Shown: positions 1 to 6,143 of the stretch, piece by piece
Numbering within the stretch: the stretch's first letter is position 1
How the letters are laid out: every line of letters begins with the position of its first letter
Assembly (NCBI GenBank): GCA_035627835.1
Contig: DASPKX010000039.1
Coordinates: forward strand, 1-6,143
Source: DASPKX01 sp035627835
GTDB lineage: Bacteria; Verrucomicrobiota; Verrucomicrobiia; Limisphaerales; SXQI01
DNA length: 6,143 nucleotides
Direction: 5' to 3'
Program-made: the position numbers and the translations under genes
The notes under the pieces: generated by a model
What the model saw: only the letters and a program-made list of their open reading frames with translations
Databases searched by the model: none
Told to the model about the DNA's origin: nothing

Positions 1-16
1 TAAACAAAACAGTTTT

Positions 17-131
17 TCTGGTGGCCATAAAGCTGTGGCCCGACCCGATCCCATCCCGAACTCGGCCATCAAACGCAGCATTGCCAATGGTAGTGGTTCT
101 ATAGGCTCCGCGAGAGTAGGTTGCCGCCAGA
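17..131 (+). rRNA. rrf: 5S ribosomal RNA
   Basis: This is a complete 5S rRNA of about 115 nt, a component of the large ribosomal subunit. The two ends pair as the terminal helix: CTGGTGGC at 18-25 pairs with GCCGCCAG at 123-130 with a single G-U pair, and T17 can pair with A131. The universally conserved interior is present, with CCGAACTCGG at 56-65 preceded by the typical GATCCCATC stretch. The loop E/helix IV signature GCGAGAGTAGG lies at 110-120. The ends are set by the terminal helix and are good to one or two bases. An intrinsic terminator follows 15 bases downstream, so this is probably the last gene of an rRNA operon. Only 16 bases lie upstream in the window, so linkage to a 23S gene cannot be seen. 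Confidence 0.97.
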
Positions 132-145
132 TTTTTCCTTCCCAT

Positions 146-179
146 AGCCCCTCAGCAGAAATGCTCGAGGGGCTTTTTT
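146..179 (+). terminator. Rho-independent terminator of the 5S/rRNA transcript
   Basis: GCCCCTC at 147-153 pairs with GAGGGGC at 167-173. The helix continues as AGCA (154-157) with TGCT (162-165), with C166 bulged, and is closed by a GAAA tetraloop at 158-161. Six T residues follow directly at 174-179. The GC-rich stem, GNRA loop and immediate T run make this a strong terminator for + strand transcription. Read on the - strand the hairpin has no T run after it, so it does not obviously stop the convergent protein-gene transcript. Confidence 0.93.
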
Positions 180-261
180 GTTGCCTGGGTTGCTCATGGA
201 TCATACCCTGGGGAAACAACCTAGACCCACACGAACGAAGGGGGGGCACTCGGGTGGTTTG
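180..261. other. Convergent intergenic spacer, nothing recognised
   Basis: These 82 bases lie between the rRNA terminator and the stop codon of the convergent - strand gene. I looked for a terminator serving the - strand transcript and found only weak short pairings without a T run. No promoter or RNA element is recognised. Confidence 0.5.
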
Positions 262-1515
262 TTACATCCTGCAGAATTCTTCGAAGGAGCCGCCGAAGAG
301 GAGGGCGACATCGCGTTCGATTTCAGCAGGGGTGGCTCGCCAACCGGATCGCGCCAAATCGACGTATTTTTGGCTCAACACCTCCGCGATAATCTCCCGA
401 GAGTGGCGCCACTTGTAGATAATCTGATCCAAAACTCGCGCATCGGAATGCTGAGGCGTGCAGCTCAAGCCGATGAGTTCCAGACGCATGCGAGTCATAT
501 CATCGATTACGCTGGGAATATTGGTGAACCACCAGCAGCCGAAGATGTGCAGGTTGCGGAACTTCCGCGCAACCACACAGAGTTCATGCTGGTTTTCACG
601 GGAGAGGACGGTTGCCAGGAATTTGTTCTGCGGGTGAGCATCGCAGAGGTTCTGCAAGGCGATTAAATCGGAGCGCCCCATCCCGTCCCCAGCCATTTGG
701 AGTTGTGGGTTTACTGCGCGTTTAACCCCCATCATCACCGCGAAGGGGAGCCCGAGTTCACGGCATTCGGGCAGGACAGCTTCGGAGATGAGTTTGCTCG
801 TCGGGTTATTGCTTGGGTAGGTGAAGGAGGGCGGGAGCGAAACCATCATGTAACGCGCGCCCAAAGCTTCAGACCACTCGCGGAGAAATCGCCGAACTTC
901 CTGAATCGTTCTACCGCTGAAGTCAGGGGTGACCTCGTAGCCAGATTCACGGAGGCGATCGTGGGTATCCTGCCAGTTCACGAGCAGCGGATCGATACGC
1001 AACGCAGCTTCGAAGCGAGAATCCCGCTCAAAGCCATTTTCCCAAAAAGGACGCTCCACGTCGTCAAACGGCGAATTGGTCATCCAAATCTTCCGCACGT
1101 TCGACAGCTCCATGCAGCGGGTGACATAATCCCTCGGTTTTATTTGCGAAAAGTAATCGCGCAGTAACGTGAGATCGCGCTTGTTCACATCCAAGCCGAG
1201 CGCGTTGAGAGTTGTGACGACCCCGCGGCAAGCCTCAGAGACCGGGGAATGGTTAACGAAAAGTTCCTGCCAAATGAGTTCCGCTTGCTGCTGTTTGCTT
1301 AACTTCCAGAACGTTTCGTAGGGGAAAGGAAAATAGCGAAACGCCTCCGCGACGAGGTAATGATAAACGAGGAGATCATCAATCCCCCAAAGCAGCAGCG
1401 GACCAAAGGCAGGGTCGTACAGGTGGGTATGAATGTCGAGAATCGGCGTCTTCTGCACGATGCTGCGCACCTGCGTGCGTAAGACGTCGTATTCCGCGCC
1501 GGTGGTCGTTGTCAT
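262..1515 (-). CDS. UxaC-family (uronate isomerase-like) amidohydrolase-superfamily protein
   Basis: This 417-residue protein resembles glucuronate/uronate isomerase (UxaC), which interconverts hexuronates and ketohexuronates in the cytoplasm. Seen: metal-site motif DIHTH (27-31); a HY pair (H52-Y53) followed by AEAFR, matching the HYKWRAMR region of UxaC; a GCWWF block (326-330) matching the family GWWF block; and SDAR (357-360), matching the DxR signature on the last barrel strand, followed by a helix rich in Arg. At about 470 residues for E. coli UxaC, this protein is somewhat short. The strand that reads HIGA(I/L)R in canonical UxaC reads MMGVKR here (261-266), so that His is replaced by Met. 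No signal peptide is seen. The ATG at 1513-1515 begins just before the conserved fold and has no good Shine-Dalgarno. It lies 67 bp after the PHP hydrolase gene on the same strand and converges on the 5S gene. Family assignment is firm; true uronate isomerase activity is uncertain, as no other uronate-catabolism gene is in the window. Confidence 0.85.
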   Translation of the reverse strand: MTTTTGAEYDVLRTQVRSIVQKTPILDIHTHLYDPAFGPLLLWGIDDLLVYHYLVAEAFRYFPFPYETFWKLSKQQQAELIWQELFVNHSPVSEACRGVVTTLNALGLDVNKRDLTLLRDYFSQIKPRDYVTRCMELSNVRKIWMTNSPFDDVERPFWENGFERDSRFEAALRIDPLLVNWQDTHDRLRESGYEVTPDFSGRTIQEVRRFLREWSEALGARYMMVSLPPSFTYPSNNPTSKLISEAVLPECRELGLPFAVMMGVKRAVNPQLQMAGDGMGRSDLIALQNLCDAHPQNKFLATVLSRENQHELCVVARKFRNLHIFGCWWFTNIPSVIDDMTRMRLELIGLSCTPQHSDARVLDQIIYKWRHSREIIAEVLSQKYVDLARSGWRATPAEIERDVALLFGGSFEEFCRM

Positions 1516-1536
1516 TGCCTGAGGCTAAAAGATTGG

Positions 1537-1559
1537 GCGCAAGCTCTGCAAGCGTGCGC
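1537..1559 (-). terminator. Small hairpin in the 67-bp gap, possible weak terminator or attenuator
   Basis: GCGCA at 1537-1541 pairs with TGCGC at 1555-1559. After one A-G mismatch, GCT (1543-1545) pairs with AGC (1551-1553) around a 5-base loop. On the - strand the hairpin is followed after six bases by TTTT (+ strand AAAA at 1527-1530), so it could weakly terminate or attenuate readthrough from the PHP hydrolase gene into the UxaC-like gene. The loop region also contains a direct repeat, GCAAGC-TCT-GCAAGC (1539-1553). The T run is short and displaced, so the terminator reading is tentative; an mRNA-end stabilising hairpin is an alternative. Confidence 0.3.
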
Positions 1560-1582
1560 GAACACCGCGTCTCGGCGCAGCG

Positions 1583-3595
1583 TTACTGCAGCCCGGCCTG
1601 TGTTTTGATGTATGCTCGAATGCCTCTACGAACATGGGCTGGTTGGTCATCGGCAAGCCGAAGGAGTTCTGCTGGGGAGCCGGGCCAAAGGCTTGCGGCG
1701 TGAGCTGCGACTGGCTCGTCACACTCAGCTAGGAGCCGCAGCAATTTGGGCGCGGAGTTGGCTGCTTCGCTGAGCAGTCGGGCAGCCTCCGCACGAGGGC
1801 TTGTAAACTTTCCATCGCCGTTCGCATCGACGTAAACCGGATTGGCGATTGCGAAAAGCCGCGGCTCATACCGCGTGGAGGTCGCTTGGTAAGGCTTAGG
1901 CAAACTCCAGAATGGACCCAGGTTGTTCGTTCCTGTAACGAGAGCCACGAGGGCGTAATCGTAGCGGCGATTGGGAAGCGCGTAACTCAGAGCGCCCTTC
2001 ACACCGGGTGCCGATGGCGAAGGAAGGGGGCGGTTAGTGACTTCAATTCCATTCGCGAAAAGCGCCACATGGTGAGCGGGCGCCCACGATGGGCCACTTG
2101 CCTCAACGCGAACACTCCGACCGCTCCGCAGCAAAGATCCGACGACATTTGTCCCGCCAGCGGTAACCTTTAGAAATAGCCCGAGGCTGGCGATTGCCCG
2201 TCCCGAGAGGAGGTTCGAGCAGGTATCCTCCACCGGAACTTCACCCATCCGCCCCGCAGACGAGGCGATATAAGTGCGTCCTTGCCCAACAATGAAGCGA
2301 GACACTTCATGGCTGTCGCTGGCGCCAACCCCCACGGTCCGTTGGCCTGAATTAAGCAAAGCAAACCAGTGGCGGAAGACTTCGGTTTGATCTGATTGCA
2401 GGGCGGCGGAGTTGATCAATTCGATGGCGTCCATCGGGTAAGGCTCGCCCGAGGCCGAGAGCCCGGTGACTGGGTTGAAGTTCGTTCGCGCGAAAGGCCG
2501 AAAACCCAGATGAATATCCGTAGGATGGTTCATCACCGCTACTTGGACGCCAGGAGTGGCTCGAATGCTTTGAAACAGCGCTTTCCAGTCTTGGATGCGG
2601 AAGTCAACCACACGTGCGTTGGGCTCGACGGGAAAAATGTTGAAGTGGCCGCGACCAGTCGTGACCTCGTTGCCCACCACTGTGGTAAGCCATGGATCCA
2701 ATCCAAGTTCCCGCACGTGCGGCGCGAGATCCACATGGGTGTTATGGTCAGTGGCTACCGCGAATTCAATGCCTTCGCCAGCCAAGGTGATGGCGCGTTC
2801 CTGAACTGAGGCATCCCCATGGCGGCTGTGCGTGAACGTGTGAATGTGTGTGTCCGCAGCGATCCATCCGGACGTGTCGACTTCGCGGCGGAGTGTGAGG
2901 TTGAGCGCGTGGCTCTCGTTGGCGCGAATGTGGAGGTGATTATTGGCCACGGAATATTCCGGGCCACGTGAGGCGTAGATGCGGTGTGGTCCTTCTGGCA
3001 GGCGCAACGTCACTTCGCCCGTTGCCGTGTAAACCACCCCGGTCCGAACGGCAAGATGCCTTGCAGCCTCAACCTCAAAAGGGGTGAGGACATCGTTTGT
3101 TGTTGTCACCGTGATTCGGCAAGGCAGCGCCTCGCCGTCTTCGCGGACTATGATTCTGACAACGCCCCCGGAATACCGCTGCTCGCGTGTGACAGTAAGC
3201 AAATCGACCCGGCGAATGAGGATCTGGTCCGGCTTATCTTTGCTGGAGATACGCAAGTGGTTCGTCCCTTGCAAAAACGTCCCCGCTGGAACTGTGAACT
3301 GTGAGATCAACGATTGGTCGCTTTGAGTCAGGCGTCCCAATGTTTTGCCGTTTAGAATAACTTCCCAGAAGTTTCGCACATCCTCGTGCTCAACCAGCAA
3401 GAGTTGCTCACGGTCATTCCGTCCCGCAGGTAAACTAATGTTCAGGTTTGAGCCTGCTGTCGGAAATGCGCTCAGGTGGTCCCATTCAACGGCCGAGCCA
3501 GAGTTGAGAACCACCGAGTTTGTGAGAAGGGCAGCGGGTTTGCTGAGGGGCAGCAGCAAGGCAAAGAAGAACGCAACGATTGCCAGCCTACTCAT
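1583..3595 (-). CDS. Secreted CehA/McbA-family PHP-domain metallohydrolase
   Basis: This 670-residue protein is a predicted exported metal-dependent hydrolase of the PHP fold, in the CehA/McbA group whose named members hydrolyse carbamate esters. Residues 1-22 are a Sec-type signal peptide: SR, a hydrophobic core, then SKPAA; no lipobox Cys is seen. Residues about 40-130 look like a beta-rich accessory domain, and about 143-238 like a carboxypeptidase-regulatory/prealbumin-like beta domain. The PHP domain follows, with likely metal ligands in DTHIH (248-252), ATDHNTH (281-287), NE (309-310), GHFN (316-319), NHP (356-358) and ASDSH (425-429). A C-terminal beta region ends with NPVYVDANGDGKF (585-597), whose DxNxDG could bind calcium, and then a helical tail. 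An in-frame ATG 93 bases upstream exists, but I chose 3593-3595 because it starts exactly at the signal peptide and overlaps the permease stop by 8 nt (ATGAGTAG). This overlap implies translational coupling. The substrate is unknown; carbamate hydrolysis should not be assumed. Confidence 0.88.
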   Translation of the reverse strand: MSRLAIVAFFFALLLPLSKPAALLTNSVVLNSGSAVEWDHLSAFPTAGSNLNISLPAGRNDREQLLLVEHEDVRNFWEVILNGKTLGRLTQSDQSLISQFTVPAGTFLQGTNHLRISSKDKPDQILIRRVDLLTVTREQRYSGGVVRIIVREDGEALPCRITVTTTNDVLTPFEVEAARHLAVRTGVVYTATGEVTLRLPEGPHRIYASRGPEYSVANNHLHIRANESHALNLTLRREVDTSGWIAADTHIHTFTHSRHGDASVQERAITLAGEGIEFAVATDHNTHVDLAPHVRELGLDPWLTTVVGNEVTTGRGHFNIFPVEPNARVVDFRIQDWKALFQSIRATPGVQVAVMNHPTDIHLGFRPFARTNFNPVTGLSASGEPYPMDAIELINSAALQSDQTEVFRHWFALLNSGQRTVGVGASDSHEVSRFIVGQGRTYIASSAGRMGEVPVEDTCSNLLSGRAIASLGLFLKVTAGGTNVVGSLLRSGRSVRVEASGPSWAPAHHVALFANGIEVTNRPLPSPSAPGVKGALSYALPNRRYDYALVALVTGTNNLGPFWSLPKPYQATSTRYEPRLFAIANPVYVDANGDGKFTSPRAEAARLLSEAANSAPKLLRLLAECDEPVAAHAASLWPGSPAELLRLADDQPAHVRRGIRAYIKTQAGLQ

Positions 3596-4919
3596 GGCGG
3601 AGCGCTTCGACAGGATCCATCTCAGCCGCGCGCAAGGCCGGGTAAATCCCAAAAACGATCCCCACCATCGCGGAAATCGTGAACGCAATTGCCGGAGACC
3701 AGAAGGTCACAATCGTCTTCATCTCCGAAAAGTAGGTGACGATGTAGGGAATGGAAACGCCGAGGGCAACACCGAGGAGTCCGCCAGCTCCGGAAAGAAT
3801 AACGGTTTCGATGAGAAATTGAACGATGATGTCACGGCGTTTTGCGCCAAGCGCACGCCGAATCCCGATTTCCCGCGTTCGTTCAGTCACACTCGCGAGC
3901 ATGATGTTCATAATGCCAATTCCGCCCACGAGGAGTGAAATGGCCGCAATTGAGCCGAGAACAATGTTGAAAATCCGTTTTGTTTGTTCCGCCCTTCGAA
4001 GCAACTCTAGCGGGATCACCACTTCAAAATCCTTCTTCTTATGATTGCGTTCCATCACGGCTTTCACCGCGTCTGCGACAGCCATCACACGTTCCGGCTT
4101 TTCAACCTGCACGGTGAGTTCGTGCAGTTCGACCCGCTCTGATTCAAAGCTGCCGCTGCGGCGTTTCATCAAAATTTCGCCAAACCGCGCGCGAGCGGTG
4201 GAGAGTGGAATAAACATGCGATGCGCGGCTGACGTGTCCGCGCCGCTCGCTTGGGTTTCGCCCGGTTGCCGCGCGGCACGAGGCTCCATTATGCCGATCA
4301 CACGATAGTAATCGCCTCCAACCGCGACAGAGGAGCCAATGGCTGTCTCCAGTGGAAACAACTTATCGACGACTTCCGCGCCAATGACGCACACATTCTC
4401 CCGCGACTCGTAATCGCGCACCGTGAAGAAGCGCCCGGCTTTAACCTTATGGTTTCGATACTCCGGATAACCGGGAATTGTGCCGACGATTTCGCAATCA
4501 ATGCGGTTGCCGAGGTTCGCCACGTACTCACGCATTATTCGAGCGGGCACAACCACAGAGACTCCCGGAATCGTTGTCGCGATGCGGCGGATATCCGCTT
4601 CGGTGATGCCGTATTGCAGGACGTAGCTTTGCTGGTTGTTTGCGGAAACCTTTTGCTCTTCCGGCGGCTTGATGCTCCGGATGATGATGTTTTGGCTGCC
4701 CAGGCTTTTGATCTGCTCCTGCGCTTCGTGACTGGCTCCTTCACCAATCGCTAGCATCGCGATCACAGAGCAGACGCCGAAGACGATGCCGAGCGCCGTC
4801 AGCAAGGATCGCAACCGATGCAGCCAAAGGCTCTTCAAGCCCAGGCGAACAGTCCGGCGCAAGCGGCTCCAGGTGAAACCGCGCCGAAAATTCTGGATTT
4901 GGCTTCTAACGTCTGACAT
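3588..4919 (-). CDS. MacB-type ABC transporter permease (FtsX/MacB family)
   Basis: This 443-residue inner-membrane protein has the standard MacB/type VII ABC permease layout. A short cytoplasmic N-terminus rich in Arg precedes TM1 (about 36-59). A large periplasmic MacB_PCD-type domain follows (about 60-310). Three C-terminal helices follow at about 317-341, 366-392 and 408-428. Between TM2 and TM3 lies the coupling motif TERTREIGIRRALGAKRRDI (345-364), and the protein ends with the family-typical YPALRAAEMDPVEALRHE (426-443). Unlike E. coli MacB it has no fused ATPase; the ATPase is the preceding gene. The open frame extends to an ATG at 4973, and another lies at 4937. I chose 4917-4919 because the upstream residues lack family character, GAAAG precedes it on the mRNA, and it gives a 14-nt overlap with the ATPase gene. 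Such transporters couple cytoplasmic ATP hydrolysis to periplasmic export of peptides, lipoproteins, toxins or antibiotics; the substrate here is unknown. Confidence 0.93.
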   Translation of the reverse strand: MSDVRSQIQNFRRGFTWSRLRRTVRLGLKSLWLHRLRSLLTALGIVFGVCSVIAMLAIGEGASHEAQEQIKSLGSQNIIIRSIKPPEEQKVSANNQQSYVLQYGITEADIRRIATTIPGVSVVVPARIMREYVANLGNRIDCEIVGTIPGYPEYRNHKVKAGRFFTVRDYESRENVCVIGAEVVDKLFPLETAIGSSVAVGGDYYRVIGIMEPRAARQPGETQASGADTSAAHRMFIPLSTARARFGEILMKRRSGSFESERVELHELTVQVEKPERVMAVADAVKAVMERNHKKKDFEVVIPLELLRRAEQTKRIFNIVLGSIAAISLLVGGIGIMNIMLASVTERTREIGIRRALGAKRRDIIVQFLIETVILSGAGGLLGVALGVSIPYIVTYFSEMKTIVTFWSPAIAFTISAMVGIVFGIYPALRAAEMDPVEALRHE

Positions 4920-5598
4920 CGCTTTCAAGTTGCCCATCGCGCAGACGCACGTTGCGCTTCGCGCGGGCGGCAACTTCGTCCGAGTGCGTGACCATGATCA
5001 AAGTTTTCCCATGCGCCACGAGGTCATCAAAGATGTTCAGAATTTCAGCGCCCGAGACGGAATCGAGATTCCCAGTAGCTTCATCAGCCAGGATGACAAG
5101 CGGGTCGTTGACCAAGGCGCGAGCAATGGCAACGCGCTGCTGCTGCCCGCCGGACAATTCGAACGGCTTATGTTCGGTCCGGTTTCCGAGGCCGACCAGC
5201 TTAGCCAATTCCCGCGCGCGCTCCCGGCTAAACTCCTCTTCACACCCTTGGTAATAGAGCGGAATCTCGATGTTCTCGAGGACGGTAAGCTGCTGGATGA
5301 GATTGTAGGACTGAAAGACAAAGCCAAGCCGCGAACCACGAATCTCAGAGAGCGCGTCGTCGCTCATGTTCGAGATGTCCGCATCGCCCAGCAGGTACCG
5401 TCCGTCCGAAGGTCGATCCAGGCAGCCGAGTAAGTTGAGCAAGGTCGATTTGCCGCAACCGCTCGGTCCCATGATGCTGACGTATTCACCGGCGTGGATG
5501 TCCAATGAAAGGCCGCGAAGGGCTTCCACCCGCACCTCACCCATTTGGTAGGTCTTGCGGATCGAGTCGAGCTTTACGATCGGGCCGGAAAGAGCCAT
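4906..5598 (-). CDS. MacB/LolD-type ABC transporter ATP-binding protein
   Basis: This 230-residue cytoplasmic ATPase powers the neighbouring permease. All nucleotide-binding motifs are present: Walker A GPSGCGKST (44-52), Q-loop FQSYNL (95-100, Q96), signature LSGGQQQR (148-155), Walker B VILADE (168-173) with catalytic E173, D-loop NLDS (177-180) and switch H205 in VTHSDE. The length and the GNLD motif place it in the MacB/LolD/FtsE-like subgroup. One small oddity is DEAT after Walker B, where this subgroup usually has DEPT; the catalytic Glu is intact. The start ATG (5596-5598) lies 4 nt after the adaptor stop, with GAAAG-like purines upstream within the adaptor end, and the 3' end overlaps the permease start by 14 nt. 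This indicates one operon. Without the permease context it could be called LolD, but the adaptor upstream argues for a MacAB-like efflux system. Confidence 0.95.
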   Translation of the reverse strand: MALSGPIVKLDSIRKTYQMGEVRVEALRGLSLDIHAGEYVSIMGPSGCGKSTLLNLLGCLDRPSDGRYLLGDADISNMSDDALSEIRGSRLGFVFQSYNLIQQLTVLENIEIPLYYQGCEEEFSRERARELAKLVGLGNRTEHKPFELSGGQQQRVAIARALVNDPLVILADEATGNLDSVSGAEILNIFDDLVAHGKTLIMVTHSDEVAARAKRNVRLRDGQLESDVRR

Positions 5599-5602
5599 GC
5601 GA

Positions 5603-6143
5603 TCAGGCTTTCGCTGCAGCTGGAGCTGTGGCCGGGGTCGCTGGCTTCTCGTCCGCCTTTTTCTCGTCTTTTGAGCCTTCTTTGTTGTCGCTCGGTGCGC
5701 GCAGGAGAACCTTTTCGCCTTCCTTCAGCCCGCTCTTGATCTCGATGAACTCATCATTGAACTCGCCGATCGTGACCTTGCGACGCTCCGGTTTGCCCGC
5801 GCCCGCGAGGTAAGCAAAATGCTCATTATTCTCAGGCGAAATGGCCTGAATTGGCACGTAAATAGCATCTGGAATCTCCTTCACCATCACTTCCACTTTG
5901 GCGCTCATGCCGGGCTTCACCCATTCATGGTTGCCGTTGATTTTGATCGTCGAAAGATAAACTTTCAGATCCGGGTTCATCCAACGATTCTGTGAATCCG
6001 GCAGAAGGCCAACCTTAATAACCTCGCCTTCGATAACGCGGTCAGGAAAAGCATCCACTCGGACCTGGGCCTTCAACCCTTTCTTCACCTTCTCGATGTG
6101 CGACTCATGGATCCGCACCTTCACAGACATTTGGGTGGTGTCG
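5603..6143 (-). CDS. HlyD/MacA-like periplasmic adaptor subunit, C-terminal part (5' end beyond window)
   Basis: This is the C-terminal part of an efflux adaptor (membrane fusion protein), which links the inner-membrane transporter to an outer-membrane channel. The reading frame stays open to the right edge, reading DTTQ before an internal Met at 6128-6130, so the gene is partial and that Met is not the start. Counting from this Met, residues 1-10 (MSVKVRIHES) are the usual start of the family beta-barrel domain; VKPGMSAKVEVMV (71-83) and AIYVPIQAI (89-97) are typical membrane-proximal family sequence; GLKEGEKVLL (134-143) ends the conserved part. A low-complexity tail rich in Lys, Glu, Ala and Pro follows (about 147-175), likely disordered. 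The stop lies 4 nt before the ATPase start. The lipoyl and hairpin regions, the signal peptide and the promoter of the operon would lie outside the window. Assignment to the adaptor family is secure; exact subtype is not. Confidence 0.9.
   Translation of the reverse strand, partial: DTTQMSVKVRIHESHIEKVKKGLKAQVRVDAFPDRVIEGEVIKVGLLPDSQNRWMNPDLKVYLSTIKINGNHEWVKPGMSAKVEVMVKEIPDAIYVPIQAISPENNEHFAYLAGAGKPERRKVTIGEFNDEFIEIKSGLKEGEKVLLRAPSDNKEGSKDEKKADEKPATPATAPAAAKA

Noticed and set aside
35..418. 127-codon open frame on the + strand running through the 5S gene
   Set aside because: It reads through a structural RNA and its terminator and then into the antisense of the UxaC-like gene, so it is not a real coding region.
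178..666. 162-codon open frame on the + strand (and similar ones at 697-1167, 2396-2809, 3345-3938, 4251-4754)
   Set aside because: All are antisense to confident - strand genes and their translations show no domain or conserved motif.
1525..1722. 65-codon open frame on the - strand overlapping the end of the hydrolase gene
   Set aside because: It sits mostly inside the well-supported hydrolase gene in another frame, has no recognisable domain, and its low-complexity sequence looks like a frame shadow.
3596..3688. N-terminal extension of the PHP hydrolase to an in-frame ATG at 3686-3688
   Set aside because: The extra 31 residues are read across the permease C-terminus and would bury the signal peptide. 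Starting at 3595 puts the signal peptide at the N-terminus and gives a typical 8-nt coupling overlap.
4920..4973. Upstream starts of the permease at 4973 or 4937
   Set aside because: The added residues lack family character and extend the overlap with the ATPase gene to 32-68 nt; the ATG at 4919 gives a compact overlap and the usual short cytoplasmic N-terminus.
4786..5433. 215-codon open frame on the + strand opposite the ATPase and permease
   Set aside because: It is antisense to genes with complete family motifs and encodes nothing recognisable; long antisense frames are expected at this base composition.
6128..6130. ATG as the start of the adaptor gene
   Set aside because: The frame stays open upstream to the window edge and the residues before it fit the adaptor family; a 175-residue product would lack the lipoyl and hairpin domains and the signal peptide.

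Overview
The window looks like a bacterial chromosome segment with mid-to-high GC content. It holds one RNA gene on the + strand at the left edge, and a tightly packed run of protein genes on the - strand fills the rest. No mobile element, CRISPR array, tRNA or origin is visible. The gene set is a MacB-type export system, a secreted CehA/McbA-type PHP hydrolase and a shortened, divergent UxaC-type uronate isomerase homologue. It resembles Verrucomicrobiota (or, less likely, Planctomycetota), but this taxonomic reading is an inference from gene content and general flavour, not a proof. The adaptor/ATPase/permease set indicates a Gram-negative type envelope.

Layout from left to right: a complete 5S rRNA (about 17-131, +) is followed by a strong intrinsic terminator (146-179) and a short convergent spacer. 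Next on the - strand is a UxaC-family protein (262-1515). A 67-bp gap containing a small hairpin separates it from a secreted CehA/McbA-family metallohydrolase (1583-3595). Then come a MacB-type permease (3588-4919), its ATPase (4906-5598) and the C-terminal part of a HlyD/MacA-like periplasmic adaptor (5603 to the right edge, 5' end missing).

Transcription of the protein genes runs right to left: adaptor, ATPase, permease, PHP hydrolase, then possibly the uronate-isomerase homologue. The first four genes are joined by a 4-nt gap, a 14-nt overlap and an 8-nt overlap, so they almost certainly form one operon with translational coupling. The adaptor, ATPase and permease would form an ATP-driven export machine spanning the inner membrane and periplasm. 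The hydrolase carries a signal peptide and would act outside the cytoplasm. Its coupling to the permease suggests a functional link, for example processing of an exported or envelope-associated compound, but the substrate cannot be read from the sequence. The isomerase homologue is separated by the hairpin-containing gap and may be co-transcribed or regulated separately.

The most noteworthy points are the coupling of a secreted PHP-family hydrolase to a MacB-type exporter, and the divergent UxaC homologue that keeps most of its active-site signature. I see no clear sign of a wholly new system.
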